Source: Thalassospira lucentensis (GTDB taxonomy: Bacteria > Pseudomonadota > Alphaproteobacteria > Rhodospirillales > Thalassospiraceae). Taken from it: 64,000 nucleotides of DNA. Below are positions 17,818-25,784 of the stretch, piece after piece. The stretch spans positions 2,949,001-3,013,000 of the forward strand of contig NZ_CP136684.1 of NCBI RefSeq assembly GCF_032921865.1, in the 5' to 3' direction. The notes beneath the pieces were generated by a model. The model had not been told where the DNA came from, made no database searches, and saw only the letters and a program-made list of their open reading frames with translations. Both the position numbers and the translations under genes were made by a program. Within the stretch, counting starts at the first letter, position 1; every line of letters starts with the position of its first letter.

Positions 17818-18755
17818 TGCGGCTGGTTGGTGATATCGGCGGTACCAACGCCCGCTTTGCCTGGATTGACGAAAATGGAAATCCGCAATCACCGATGACA
17901 TTGCCGGTCCGCGATTATGCGACCATCGGCGATGCCATGCGGGATTTCATGGTGAAAACCGATTGCGCGGATCTGAATGAATTTGCGGTTGCCGTGGCCT
18001 GCCCGGCATCCGCAGACATCATCAAATTCACCAATAACCCGTGGGTGTTTTCCAAGAACGCGCTCAAGGCTGAATTCGGTCTTGATCGTCTGGTGGTGGT
18101 CAATGATTTTACCGGTCTTGCGATGTCCGTGCCTTATCTTGGCGACGAAGACCTGATCACGCTGTTTGATGGTCCGGGGCGCCCGGGATTGCCATTGGCG
18201 GTGATCGGGGCGGGGACCGGGCTTGGCGTTTCGGGGCTTCTGCGCCATGACGATCACTGGATTCCGATCCAGGGCGAAGGCGGCCATGTGTCACTGCCCG
18301 CCGTCGATGATCTCGATTATGAAATCGTCAAATTCCTGACGGCTGAACTGGGCCGTGTGTCGGCCGAACGTATCCTGTCGGGGATGGGGCTTGAAAACCT
18401 CTATCGCGCGCTTGCTGCCATTGACGGGATCGACGTGACACCGCTTAGTGCCGCTGTAATCGTTGAAAATGCCATGCAGAAAAACGATCCGCTTTGCCTT
18501 AAGGTGCTGGATCGGTTCTGTCTGTTCATGGGCGGGGTGGCCGGTGATCTGGTCCTGACGCTTGGCGCATTCGACGGCGTATTTATCGGTGGCGGCATTG
18601 GTCCGCGCATTGCCGACTTTATGAAACAAAGCGGCCTTAAGGATCGTATGATCGCCAAGGGCCGTTTCCATGATTTGATGAATGATGTGCCGGTACGCCT
18701 GATGACGGCGAAATACCCGGCCCTGATCGGTTGTGCCAAGATTTTGACGGCCTGA
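17817..18755 (+). CDS. glk: Glucokinase
   Basis: A 312-residue bacterial glucokinase (Glk family) phosphorylating glucose with ATP. Phosphate-binding motif GDIGGTNARFAW is at residues 5-16. FTGLAMSVPYL, GAGTGLGVSGLL and GEGGHVSLPA (substrate contact) follow in order. The TAATG overlap with edd indicates coupled translation. It supplies glucose 6-phosphate from the glucose released by the GH13 enzyme encoded upstream. Confidence 0.95.
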   Translation: MRLVGDIGGTNARFAWIDENGNPQSPMTLPVRDYATIGDAMRDFMVKTDCADLNEFAVAVACPASADIIKFTNNPWVFSKNALKAEFGLDRLVVVNDFTGLAMSVPYLGDEDLITLFDGPGRPGLPLAVIGAGTGLGVSGLLRHDDHWIPIQGEGGHVSLPAVDDLDYEIVKFLTAELGRVSAERILSGMGLENLYRALAAIDGIDVTPLSAAVIVENAMQKNDPLCLKVLDRFCLFMGGVAGDLVLTLGAFDGVFIGGGIGPRIADFMKQSGLKDRMIAKGRFHDLMNDVPVRLMTAKYPALIGCAKILTA

Positions 18756-18776
18756 CCGAAAACTGGAGGATACCCA

Positions 18777-19418
18777 ATGAGCCTTTCGTCACGCGAAATT
18801 CTGTCCAAGGCCCCGGTCGTACCGGTTCTGGTGATCGAAGACGCCAATGATGCCGTTCCGCTTGCAAAGGCACTGGTTGCCGGTGGTTTGCCGGTGCTTG
18901 AAATCACCCTGCGCAGTGCCGCAGCCGAAGAAAGCATCAAACGCATCATCGCCGAAGTGCCAGATGCGATTACCGGTGCGGGCACCGTGATTAATGCCAA
19001 GCAGATGGAACGCATGGCAAAAATCGGCTGTGCCTTTGCCGTGTCGCCCGGCCATACCAAAAGCCTTCTGAAGGCGGCCAAGGATACTGGCGTGCCGTTG
19101 CTTCCGGGGGCCGGAACCCCGTCAGAGATCATGTATCTGCTTGAACATGGTTACGACATGCTGAAATTCTTCCCCGCCGAACAACAGGGCGGTGTTTCGA
19201 TGCTCAAAGCCCTGTCCGGCCCGCTGCCGCAGGTCAAATTCTGTCCGACCGGCGGTGTGTCATTGGCAAACCTTGGTGATTATCTGGCCCTGCCAAACAT
19301 CATCACCGTGGGTGGTTCATGGGTGGCTCCCAAGGACGCGGTCAAGGCCGGTGACTGGGCAACCATCACCCGCCTGGCACAGGAAGCCACCGACAAGGTT
19401 GCCGAACTGCGCGGCTGA
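18777..19418 (+). CDS. eda: KDPG aldolase (2-dehydro-3-deoxy-phosphogluconate aldolase)
   Basis: A 213-residue class I aldolase splitting KDPG to pyruvate and glyceraldehyde 3-phosphate. The Schiff-base Lys130 is in [12 protein letters not shown], the catalytic Glu42 in LEITLRS, and the phosphate-binding GAGTP is near 111. CTGGAGGA precedes the ATG. It is the last gene of the block, closed by a strong terminator. Confidence 0.96.
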   Translation: MSLSSREILSKAPVVPVLVIEDANDAVPLAKALVAGGLPVLEITLRSAAAEESIKRIIAEVPDAITGAGTVINAKQMERMAKIGCAFAVSPGHTKSLLKAAKDTGVPLLPGAGTPSEIMYLLEHGYDMLKFFPAEQQGGVSMLKALSGPLPQVKFCPTGGVSLANLGDYLALPNIITVGGSWVAPKDAVKAGDWATITRLAQEATDKVAELRG

Positions 19419-19439
19419 TCGGCCCTGATAGACAACTGC

Positions 19440-19470
19440 AAAAAAGGAGCCCGTAACGGGCTCCTTTTTT
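19440..19470. terminator. Terminator after eda (bidirectional)
   Basis: A perfect 14-bp stem, AAAAAAGGAGCCCG against CGGGCTCCTTTTTT with a TAA loop. It also lies downstream of the convergent DUF1127 gene and can serve both directions. Confidence 0.92.
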
Positions 19471-19495
19471 ATTGGTGGGGCGGGGGGGATCTTCA

Positions 19496-19729
19496 TCAGA
19501 CAATGCGCGTAACGCGCCATTGGTGGCCATCAAATGTGCGTTGCAGCCCGACATCGCGAAGCTGATCGTCGCTCAGATGCGCCATCACTTCGCGTTCGTT
19601 CTTGCGTTTGCGGGCGTCGGCCGAATAGTTGGTGATCTTGTCGATCAGACGGCCAAACGGCACGCGGTTGGCGATCGGGTCGGTACGGATGTCGAAGTCC
19701 TGTGCTTTGGTCGGGGGCCGATAGGTCAT
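19496..19729 (-). CDS. DUF1127 family protein
   Basis: 77 residues ending in the YjiS-like DUF1127 motif (HLSDDQLRDVGLQR), a short Arg-rich helical module common in alphaproteobacteria. Roles of such proteins in phosphate/carbon metabolism and RNA regulation are reported for a few members only. CAGGAGGA lies just before the ATG. It is divergent from the LysR gene at 19880, a pairing repeated 1.2 kb downstream. Confidence 0.8.
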   Translation of the reverse strand: MTYRPPTKAQDFDIRTDPIANRVPFGRLIDKITNYSADARKRKNEREVMAHLSDDQLRDVGLQRTFDGHQWRVTRIV

Positions 19730-19879
19730 GGTGTCCTCCTGGTTTCCAAAAAACCGTATTCCGTCGATGAACTGATCCTCTCATATGCAAAATAAAACGG
19801 GAATTTGGTTGTTTCGCAGATTTAATGTGCAAAAATAAACGGAACTGATGATCCCCGATCATATGAACTGGTCATGCAC

Positions 19880-20749
19880 ATGAACTGGAACGACCTGCGC
19901 TATTTTCTGATCCTTGCCGAGGAAGGCAGTCTTTCGGGGGCCGCCCGACGGTTGCGCAAGGAACACACCACCGTCGCTCGCCGGATCGAGGCGCTTGAAG
20001 ACGCGGTGGGAACCAAGCTGTTTGACCGTCTCCCGCGCGGCTGGCAATTGACCATCGCCGGGCAGAACCTTGTGCCGGTGGCCGAACGGGTCGAGGCCGA
20101 GGCGCTTGGCTTTGAACGGCAGGCCAAAGGCGACGAAGCCGCCCACGGTGTGGTGCGCATATCGGTTCCCCCGGTGGCAGGGCGGGTTTTGTTTGCCCCG
20201 CGTCTGGCGCAATTGCTAACCGCGCACAAGGGGCTGGAATTTGAAATTATCGGGGCGTCCAATGTCGTCAATCTGGCCCGGCGCGAGGCCGATCTGGCGG
20301 TGCGCATGGTCACCCCGCGCGAACCCGGCCTGATCACCCGCAAGCTGGTCGAACTGGGCGTCGGCCTTTATGCCGCCCGGGGATATAGCGCGCGCGTGCC
20401 CGAACAGGATTGGGAATTTTGCGGCTACGAGGACACATCCTATGGGGCCGCCAAAAAGGAATGGGTGCGCAATATTATGGGGCGTGAACTGCCCTGCCGT
20501 TTCCGGGCCGACGATACGGAATCGGTGCGGCAATTCATCGCCGCCGGGCACGGGGTGGGGGTGTTGCCACGCTATCTGGCGGACGGGGACGAACGGCTTG
20601 AACTGATCCGGGCCGATACGGCGGGCGAAAGCCGCGAAACAGCGTGGCTGGTGCTGCATCCCGATATGCGCCGCTCCCCCGGTGTACGGCTTGTCATGGA
20701 TGCCCTGATCAAGGCCGCCGACAGCATTTCGGCAGAATTTCAGGTGTGA
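19880..20749 (+). CDS. LysR-family transcriptional regulator (copy 1)
   Basis: 289 residues. The N-terminal winged helix begins MNWNDLRYFLILAEEGSLSG, with the recognition helix near KEHTTVARRIEALE, followed by the periplasmic-binding-like effector domain. An ATG two codons upstream (19874) is possible; I used 19880 because the second copy starts at the equivalent Met. It is very similar to the gene at 21227, so the two arose by duplication. Its likely target is the divergent DUF1127 gene; the effector is unknown. Confidence 0.88.
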   Translation: MNWNDLRYFLILAEEGSLSGAARRLRKEHTTVARRIEALEDAVGTKLFDRLPRGWQLTIAGQNLVPVAERVEAEALGFERQAKGDEAAHGVVRISVPPVAGRVLFAPRLAQLLTAHKGLEFEIIGASNVVNLARREADLAVRMVTPREPGLITRKLVELGVGLYAARGYSARVPEQDWEFCGYEDTSYGAAKKEWVRNIMGRELPCRFRADDTESVRQFIAAGHGVGVLPRYLADGDERLELIRADTAGESRETAWLVLHPDMRRSPGVRLVMDALIKAADSISAEFQV

Positions 20750-20755
20750 AAAACA

Positions 20756-20796
20756 AAAAGAGACCCCGTGCTGTGTATCTGCGCGGGATCTCTTTT
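20756..20796 (+). terminator. Terminator after LysR copy 1
   Basis: Outer stem AAAAGAGA/TCTCTTTT continued by CCCG/CGGG past one mismatch, with a T-run in the 3' arm. It lies 7 bp after the LysR stop. Confidence 0.75.
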
Positions 20797-20880
20797 GCTG
20801 CCTGAGGGAGGCATATCAAAGCGTGTCGATTGCCAGAATGAAAGGGTCAGGAACCCTGATCAGGCACCGCCTTGAATCTT

Positions 20881-21102
20881 TTAATAATTGTCGCGGGATA
20901 CATACCCGCTTTCGCTGCGTTCCAGTCCGATATCGCACAGTTGATGATCCGACAGTCGGTGAAGTGCTGCGCGGCTTTGATGGCGTTTGTACGCGGCCAG
21001 CAGGACATCAATCGCAGTCGTCGCAATTTGCGAGACACTGGGGCGCGAGGGGCGGTTCAACCGGACATTGGCATCGCATTCGATATGATGGGAGACGGCC
21101 AT
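20881..21102 (-). CDS. DUF1127 family protein
   Basis: 73 residues ending in a DUF1127 module (LHRLSDHQLCDIGLERSE) after a polar N-terminal half. AAGGAG lies 8 nt before the ATG. It is divergent from LysR copy 2. The N-terminal half differs from that of the other DUF1127 protein at 19496, while the C-terminal motif is shared. Confidence 0.78.
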   Translation of the reverse strand: MAVSHHIECDANVRLNRPSRPSVSQIATTAIDVLLAAYKRHQSRAALHRLSDHQLCDIGLERSESGYVSRDNY

Positions 21103-21226
21103 GTCGAAATCTCCTTGTTCGGGGGCTCGTTTGATATGGCGTGATCATGACATGCGCATAAATCTCATGTAATTCCGATAAAATGCGCTATGATTGTGCA
21201 AATTTGCGCAAGCGGGATAAGCCATC

Positions 21227-22096
21227 ATGAACTGGAACGATCTGCGATATTTCGTCGTACTGGCAGGTGAAGGCACGCTTTCCGGTGCCGCCCGAAAGCT
21301 CGGCAAGGATCACACCACCGTTGCAAGACGGATCGAGGCCCTTGAACAGGATGTCGGCGCGCGGCTGTTTGACCGGCTGGGGACGGGATGGTCGCTGACC
21401 GATGCCGGTGAAAATCTTGTGCCCGTCGCGGCAAAGATCGAGGAAGACGTTCTTGCCTTTGAACGCCAGGCACGTGGCGATGAAACCGCGCACGGTGTGG
21501 TGCGCATTGCCGTGCCACCAGTGGCAGGTCGCATATTGTTTGCACCGCGCCTTGCCGAACTTCTGAAAGACCAGCGCGATCTGGAATATGAAATCCTTGG
21601 TTCCAGCGTGATTGCCAATCTGGCACGGCGCGAAGCCGACGTGGCGGTGCGTATGGCAACCCCGGATCAAAGCGGGTTGATCGCGCGCAAGCTGACCGAC
21701 ATACGATATGCGGTTTACGCCGTGCGCGGTTACACCGCCAATGTGCCGGAAAAGGATTGGGAATTTTGTGCTGACGGGCGCAATAGCTTTGGCGACTATC
21801 AGCAGGGCTGGGTATGGGATCAGCTTAACCGCAAATTGCCGATGCGGGTCAAATCCGACGATACCCAGACCGTGCTGGCCTTTGTTGCCGCGGGATACGG
21901 GCTTGGCCTTCTGCCGCGTTATCTGGCGGACGAGGATGACAGGCTGGAACTTGTCACCGATGACGTGACCAATGAACTCAGCAAGCCGGTCTGGCTGGTC
22001 GTGCATCCCGATATTCGCCGCTCACCCGCGGTACGGATGGTGATGGATGCCCTGATCAAGGCAACCGACGCCATCCCCGACCAGTATAAATGCTGA
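21227..22096 (+). CDS. LysR-family transcriptional regulator (copy 2)
   Basis: 289 residues with the same layout and length as copy 1. The HTH begins MNWNDLRYFVVLAGEGTLSG and the effector domain follows. Long identical runs with copy 1 are visible, for example HTTVARRIEALE, HGVVRI and GRILFAPRLA-like stretches. It is divergent from a DUF1127 gene. Its effector is unknown. Confidence 0.88.
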   Translation: MNWNDLRYFVVLAGEGTLSGAARKLGKDHTTVARRIEALEQDVGARLFDRLGTGWSLTDAGENLVPVAAKIEEDVLAFERQARGDETAHGVVRIAVPPVAGRILFAPRLAELLKDQRDLEYEILGSSVIANLARREADVAVRMATPDQSGLIARKLTDIRYAVYAVRGYTANVPEKDWEFCADGRNSFGDYQQGWVWDQLNRKLPMRVKSDDTQTVLAFVAAGYGLGLLPRYLADEDDRLELVTDDVTNELSKPVWLVVHPDIRRSPAVRMVMDALIKATDAIPDQYKC

Positions 22097-22235
22097 TGGA
22101 TACAGGTTTTTCTGATCGGATAACTGATCAACCCTGCCAATCTGCACGTATGAATTGATGGCTCGGGATCAAACATCCCGGAAAATGGTACATTGGTTCG
22201 TCGCAGGGTTGCGGCGGCGATAATTGGCGGATGGC

Positions 22236-22790
22236 ATGGGGACATCAACCCGGGATCTGGAACAGTTTCTGGCACGTGCGGCCGACGGCGATATGGACGC
22301 CTTCGGGCATCTTTATCATGCGACATCGGCGAAACTTTTCGGCATTGTCCTGCGTATCTTGAAAAACAGGGCCCAAAGCGAGGATATCCTGCAGGAAATC
22401 TATGTGCGGGTCTGGGAACATGCCGGTGATTTCGAACCGGGCCGTGCGTCGATCATCACCTGGATGGCAACGATTGCGCGGAACCGGGCGATTGATGCGC
22501 TGCGCCGTGACAAACGTCATGACGCGGTGGTTGATGATTTCGATATCGATCAACTGGCCGATCACGATGATCTGTCGGTTGCCGATGATGCCGAACGCAA
22601 TGATGACCTCCGCCTGCTTGAAATCTGCCTTGGCGGGCTTGATGATGATCGCCGCAAAATGGTCAGGCTGGCCTATCTTGACGGATTTTCGCGTGCCGAA
22701 CTGGCAGAGCGGTTTGCCCAGCCGGTCGGCACGATCAAGACATGGCTGCATCGCAGCCTGAAGCAATTAAAGGAATGCCTCGGATCATGA
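22236..22790 (+). CDS. ECF RNA polymerase sigma factor
   Basis: 184 residues with region 2 (DMDAFGHLYHATSAKLFGIVLRIL, then QSEDILQEIYVRVWEH) and region 4 (RKMVRLAYLDGFSRAELAERF, then VGTIKTWLHRSLKQL). The TTG at 22224 is an alternative start four codons upstream. Its last four bases overlap the anti-sigma start (ATGA), typical of a sigma/anti-sigma pair. It should direct a small stress regulon that probably includes its own operon and the secreted protein next door. Confidence 0.92.
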   Translation: MGTSTRDLEQFLARAADGDMDAFGHLYHATSAKLFGIVLRILKNRAQSEDILQEIYVRVWEHAGDFEPGRASIITWMATIARNRAIDALRRDKRHDAVVDDFDIDQLADHDDLSVADDAERNDDLRLLEICLGGLDDDRRKMVRLAYLDGFSRAELAERFAQPVGTIKTWLHRSLKQLKECLGS

Positions 22791-23503
22791 CCGACCGGGA
22801 AGATATCGACATGCTGGCTGCGGAATATGTGTTGGGAACACTTGATCCCGACATGCGCCGAATTGTCGATGAACGCCGGTCGCACGAGGATGATCTGAAT
22901 GCCGCGATTGCTGATTGGGAAAAACGCCTGTCGCCATTAAACGCGCATTACCGCGATGAAATACCGTCGCGCGATCTGTTTCCCGGTATCCGTGCGCGGA
23001 TAGAAGAGGCGCGTGTGCAGGCGGATAATATTGTCGAAATCGATCTGCTTAAACGCAAACTCGCCCGCTGGCGGATCGGGACATTTGCCACCGGCGCACT
23101 GGCGGCAAGCCTGATGGTGGCCGTTCTGGTATCGGATTTTGCCACCCCGGTTCAGGACCGGCAATTTGTCGCCGTCTTCCATCGTGACGATACCCAGCCC
23201 GCCTTTGTCATGAGCATTGATCTGGATACCCGTGCGGTGATCATCCGTCCGGTTTCGGCAACATTGCCTGAAGGCAAGACCTATCAGTTATGGATCGCAT
23301 CCGATGAGTTGGGCCCGGCACCAAAATCGCTGGGGCTGCTTGAAAACGCATCCGTGCCAACAACCCGGTCGCTGGGCGAATTTGATCCGGCCCTGCTGCG
23401 AAATGCGACCTTTGGCATCAGTCTGGAACCCGAAGGCGGGTCGCCCACAGGGCGTCCGACGGGCCCTGCCATTCATGGCCGTTTGATCCCGGTCGAACAC
23501 TGA
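22787..23503 (+). CDS. Anti-sigma factor, RskA-like
   Basis: 238 residues. An N-terminal sigma-binding region (DIDMLAAEYVLGTLDPDMRR) is followed by one membrane span at about residues 104-124 (TFATGALAASLMVAVLV). The C-terminal RskA-type extracytoplasmic domain contains LPEGKTYQLWI and ends with FGISLEPEGGSP. The start is set at 22787 by the ATGA overlap with the sigma gene. It should hold the sigma factor at the membrane until a periplasmic signal arrives. I see no HxxxCxxC zinc motif. Confidence 0.88.
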   Translation: MTDREDIDMLAAEYVLGTLDPDMRRIVDERRSHEDDLNAAIADWEKRLSPLNAHYRDEIPSRDLFPGIRARIEEARVQADNIVEIDLLKRKLARWRIGTFATGALAASLMVAVLVSDFATPVQDRQFVAVFHRDDTQPAFVMSIDLDTRAVIIRPVSATLPEGKTYQLWIASDELGPAPKSLGLLENASVPTTRSLGEFDPALLRNATFGISLEPEGGSPTGRPTGPAIHGRLIPVEH

Positions 23504-23636
23504 TTTCAAAAAAAAGTTTCCCGATCTGAAACCCGGCCGGTCTGGCCTGCGTAGCTTCGATGTGCGCAACAAAGCGCGACACGAGCGGACGGCAGACAAA
23601 AAGCCTGTCCCGGTTCAACAGACAAGGAGACTTCAA

Positions 23637-24071
23637 ATGCTGGTGACCAAAAAGATGTTCGGTATTCTCGGCGGGGCGCTGATGGCCGGTGCCCTGACCG
23701 CTGCCATTCCGACGGCCGCCAACGCCATGGGGCCGATGGTCGATGCGATGGATCAGGATGTTTCGGGCGGAACCGTCAGTGCATCGAAAATCATGGCTGA
23801 CGAAAATGGCTGGCTGGTGGTGCATCGCACCGATTCCGCGATGAAGCCGGGCCCGGTTGTCGGTTATGCGCCGCTGAAAAAGGGCGAGAACATGGACGTT
23901 ACCGCCATCCTGCAGGAACCGGTCAAATCCGGTGAAATGCTGATGCTGATGATCCATTCCGAACAGGGTGGCATGAAAACCGGCTATTTCGAATATACGC
24001 TGGGTGCCAAGGAAGACGGCCCGATCAAGCCGGATGGCAAACTGGTGATGAAAGTCGTGACCGCCGAATAA
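23637..24071 (+). CDS. Secreted protein, DUF7282-like
   Basis: 144 residues. A signal peptide (MLVTKKMFGILGGALMAGAL...) is cleaved near residue 30 after ANA. The mature part has the pattern NGWLVVHRTD, then GPVVGYAPLKKGENMDV and a Met-rich stretch (SGEMLMLMIH), which I associate with DUF7282 domains. AAGGAGA precedes the ATG at 23637; upstream in-frame codons lack such a site. Its position after a sigma/anti-sigma pair suggests it belongs to that regulon. Confidence 0.7.
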   Translation: MLVTKKMFGILGGALMAGALTAAIPTAANAMGPMVDAMDQDVSGGTVSASKIMADENGWLVVHRTDSAMKPGPVVGYAPLKKGENMDVTAILQEPVKSGEMLMLMIHSEQGGMKTGYFEYTLGAKEDGPIKPDGKLVMKVVTAE

Positions 24072-24092
24072 TCGGGGCGGCATTTTAAATCA

Positions 24093-24129
24093 AACGGCCC
24101 GCAGGCAATCTTGCGGGCCGTTATCTTTT
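24093..24129. terminator. Bidirectional terminator
   Basis: An 11-bp GC-rich stem (AACGGCCCGCA against TGCGGGCCGTT), T-rich on both sides, between the convergent DUF7282-like and NicO genes. Confidence 0.85.
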
Positions 24130-25144
24130 ACAGCCAGCCAAGCTGCCGGGCCGCAGACAGCAATAACAACAGGCCAAACAGGGTAATCAACGCGGCCCCC
24201 GCCAAGCCAACCCCGCGGCGAAGCCAGCCCGACGTGCTTTCCGAAACACTGAAAAGATGCTGCGTGCCGGTCCGAATGCCGATGGCCGCCAGCCCGATCA
24301 GGCTGATGGTCAGCGCCACACCGGCCGCCATGGCAAAGGCCGAGGCAATCCCGATCAGGAACAATCCATTTGCCAGCGTAAACAGCAACACCAGTATCGA
24401 CCCGGTACAGGGACGCAGGCCGACCACAATCCCGCCCGCAATCATCTGCCAGCGGGACTTGGTGATGGCGTGATCATGGTCATGGTCATGGTCATGATGA
24501 TGTGAGTGATCATGTGCATGGTGGTGATCGTCATGCCCGCCGTGATCGCAACAATCATCACGTCCCTGCAAGATACGGATACACATCAATCCGCCCAGCC
24601 CGGCAATCAGGGCATAGGACACGGCTTCCAGAACCAGTCCGTTCTGCGTAATTGCCGCCGGGCCAAGATTAAGGATCAGGGTCAGCGACCCGACAAGAAC
24701 GATGGCCGTTACTGCCTGAACGCCGGCAATCAGGCTGCCCATGGCAACACCCTGTTTCCATCCGGCATCACGCGACAGGAAATAGGTGGTTGTGACCATC
24801 TTGCCATGGCCGGGGCCCGCCGCATGAAACACGCCATAGGCGAATGAAAGCGCGATAATGGTCAGGCCCGGCCACCAAGCATCGCCGGTTTTGGCACTGC
24901 GCAATGTTGCGGTCATCTGCCGGTTAAGCTGTGTTTGGATCACCACCACCTGACCGACAATATCCGATAGCCATCCCGGCAGGCTGATCAGGCTCTCGCT
25001 GTCATTTTGTGTTGTCTGATCGGGGGTATTCGGGGCCTGTTCGCTGCTTGTGCCGCGGCCCAGAAGGTTACTGGCTTGTGCTGCGGCCTGATTGCTCGGC
25101 AGAAACGAAATCGCCAGCAGAAAGGCCATGATCAGAACCGGCAT
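24128..25144 (-). CDS. Nickel/cobalt-type (NicO/RcnA-like) membrane transporter
   Basis: 338 residues with a signal-like N-terminus and about six further membrane spans. The NicO motif HAAGPGHGK is near residue 107. A cytoplasmic or loop His-rich run (about residues 198-225, mostly His-Asp dipeptides) follows, then GLRPCTGS, also a family motif. GAGG lies 6 nt before the ATG at 25144, which is inside the preceding DUF1007 gene (77-bp overlap). Family members move Ni2+ or Co2+; being in a ZnuA-headed operon, zinc is equally possible. Confidence 0.82.
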   Translation of the reverse strand: MPVLIMAFLLAISFLPSNQAAAQASNLLGRGTSSEQAPNTPDQTTQNDSESLISLPGWLSDIVGQVVVIQTQLNRQMTATLRSAKTGDAWWPGLTIIALSFAYGVFHAAGPGHGKMVTTTYFLSRDAGWKQGVAMGSLIAGVQAVTAIVLVGSLTLILNLGPAAITQNGLVLEAVSYALIAGLGGLMCIRILQGRDDCCDHGGHDDHHHAHDHSHHHDHDHDHDHAITKSRWQMIAGGIVVGLRPCTGSILVLLFTLANGLFLIGIASAFAMAAGVALTISLIGLAAIGIRTGTQHLFSVSESTSGWLRRGVGLAGAALITLFGLLLLLSAARQLGWL

Positions 25145-25784
25145 CCGCAACCTCGTTCTGGCAGGCAAGGTCGGCGCGTATTGGCGAAACCAGATCAAAA
25201 TAGATGCGGTTCTTTTCATCTTCGCTCATTTCATAGTGGCATTTGAGATGGCGGTTGCCCTTGAACAGGATCGGATCAACCTGGGTAAAGGCAACATCAA
25301 TATAGAATTCCGCATCATATACCGACAGGGCAACGGCATCTTTTATCGGGTCAAGCGGCTCTTTAAGCGTCAGGGTGAAATCGTAACTCACCCGACGGTC
25401 ATCGGTAATATCGGCCTTGAAGTCCGTTGCCCCGGCAAAGGTCACAAGCTCCTCGTTCCGGCGCAGATGCGTCAACCATGAAACTTCGGAAAGCAATGCA
25501 AACGCATTGTCGTGAACATCGGTGTTTTCTTCATCAAAGAACCGCAAATCATGATTTTTGTCGAACTGGTCAATCAGCGTCAGACTGAACAGATCGTCAA
25601 ACACCCAATGCAGCCGGATGGCGGTGATTTTGTCGTCTTCAAAAATCATCTGCGCATCGGCATCAATCCAGACATGCGGATGTGCTGATGCCGGCATGCC
25701 TGATCCGACCCAAAGGACGGATGCAAGCATACCCGCAACAAACGTCTTAGGACTGCGACAGGCAGTCCGCCAACGCGCCAGCAT
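25068..25784 (-). CDS. DUF1007 family periplasmic protein
   Basis: 238 residues. After a signal peptide ending SASA-like (MPASA) comes AHPHVWIDA, the hallmark N-terminus of DUF1007, then FDDLFSLTLIDQFD. Such proteins are usually encoded beside NicO transporters and are thought to bind metal through the HPHVW motif. Two starts are possible: 25784 overlaps znuA by 38 bp but gives a charged n-region (RSPK) for a proper signal peptide; 25730 avoids overlap but leaves an uncharged one. I prefer 25784. Confidence 0.75.
   Translation of the reverse strand: MLARWRTACRSPKTFVAGMLASVLWVGSGMPASAHPHVWIDADAQMIFEDDKITAIRLHWVFDDLFSLTLIDQFDKNHDLRFFDEENTDVHDNAFALLSEVSWLTHLRRNEELVTFAGATDFKADITDDRRVSYDFTLTLKEPLDPIKDAVALSVYDAEFYIDVAFTQVDPILFKGNRHLKCHYEMSEDEKNRIYFDLVSPIRADLACQNEVADAGSDHGLSAGDFVSAEQSGRSTSQ

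Noticed and set aside
24476-24540. Short tandem repeat with GTCATG units
   Set aside because: It is the codon repeat of the NicO His-rich loop, not a separate element.
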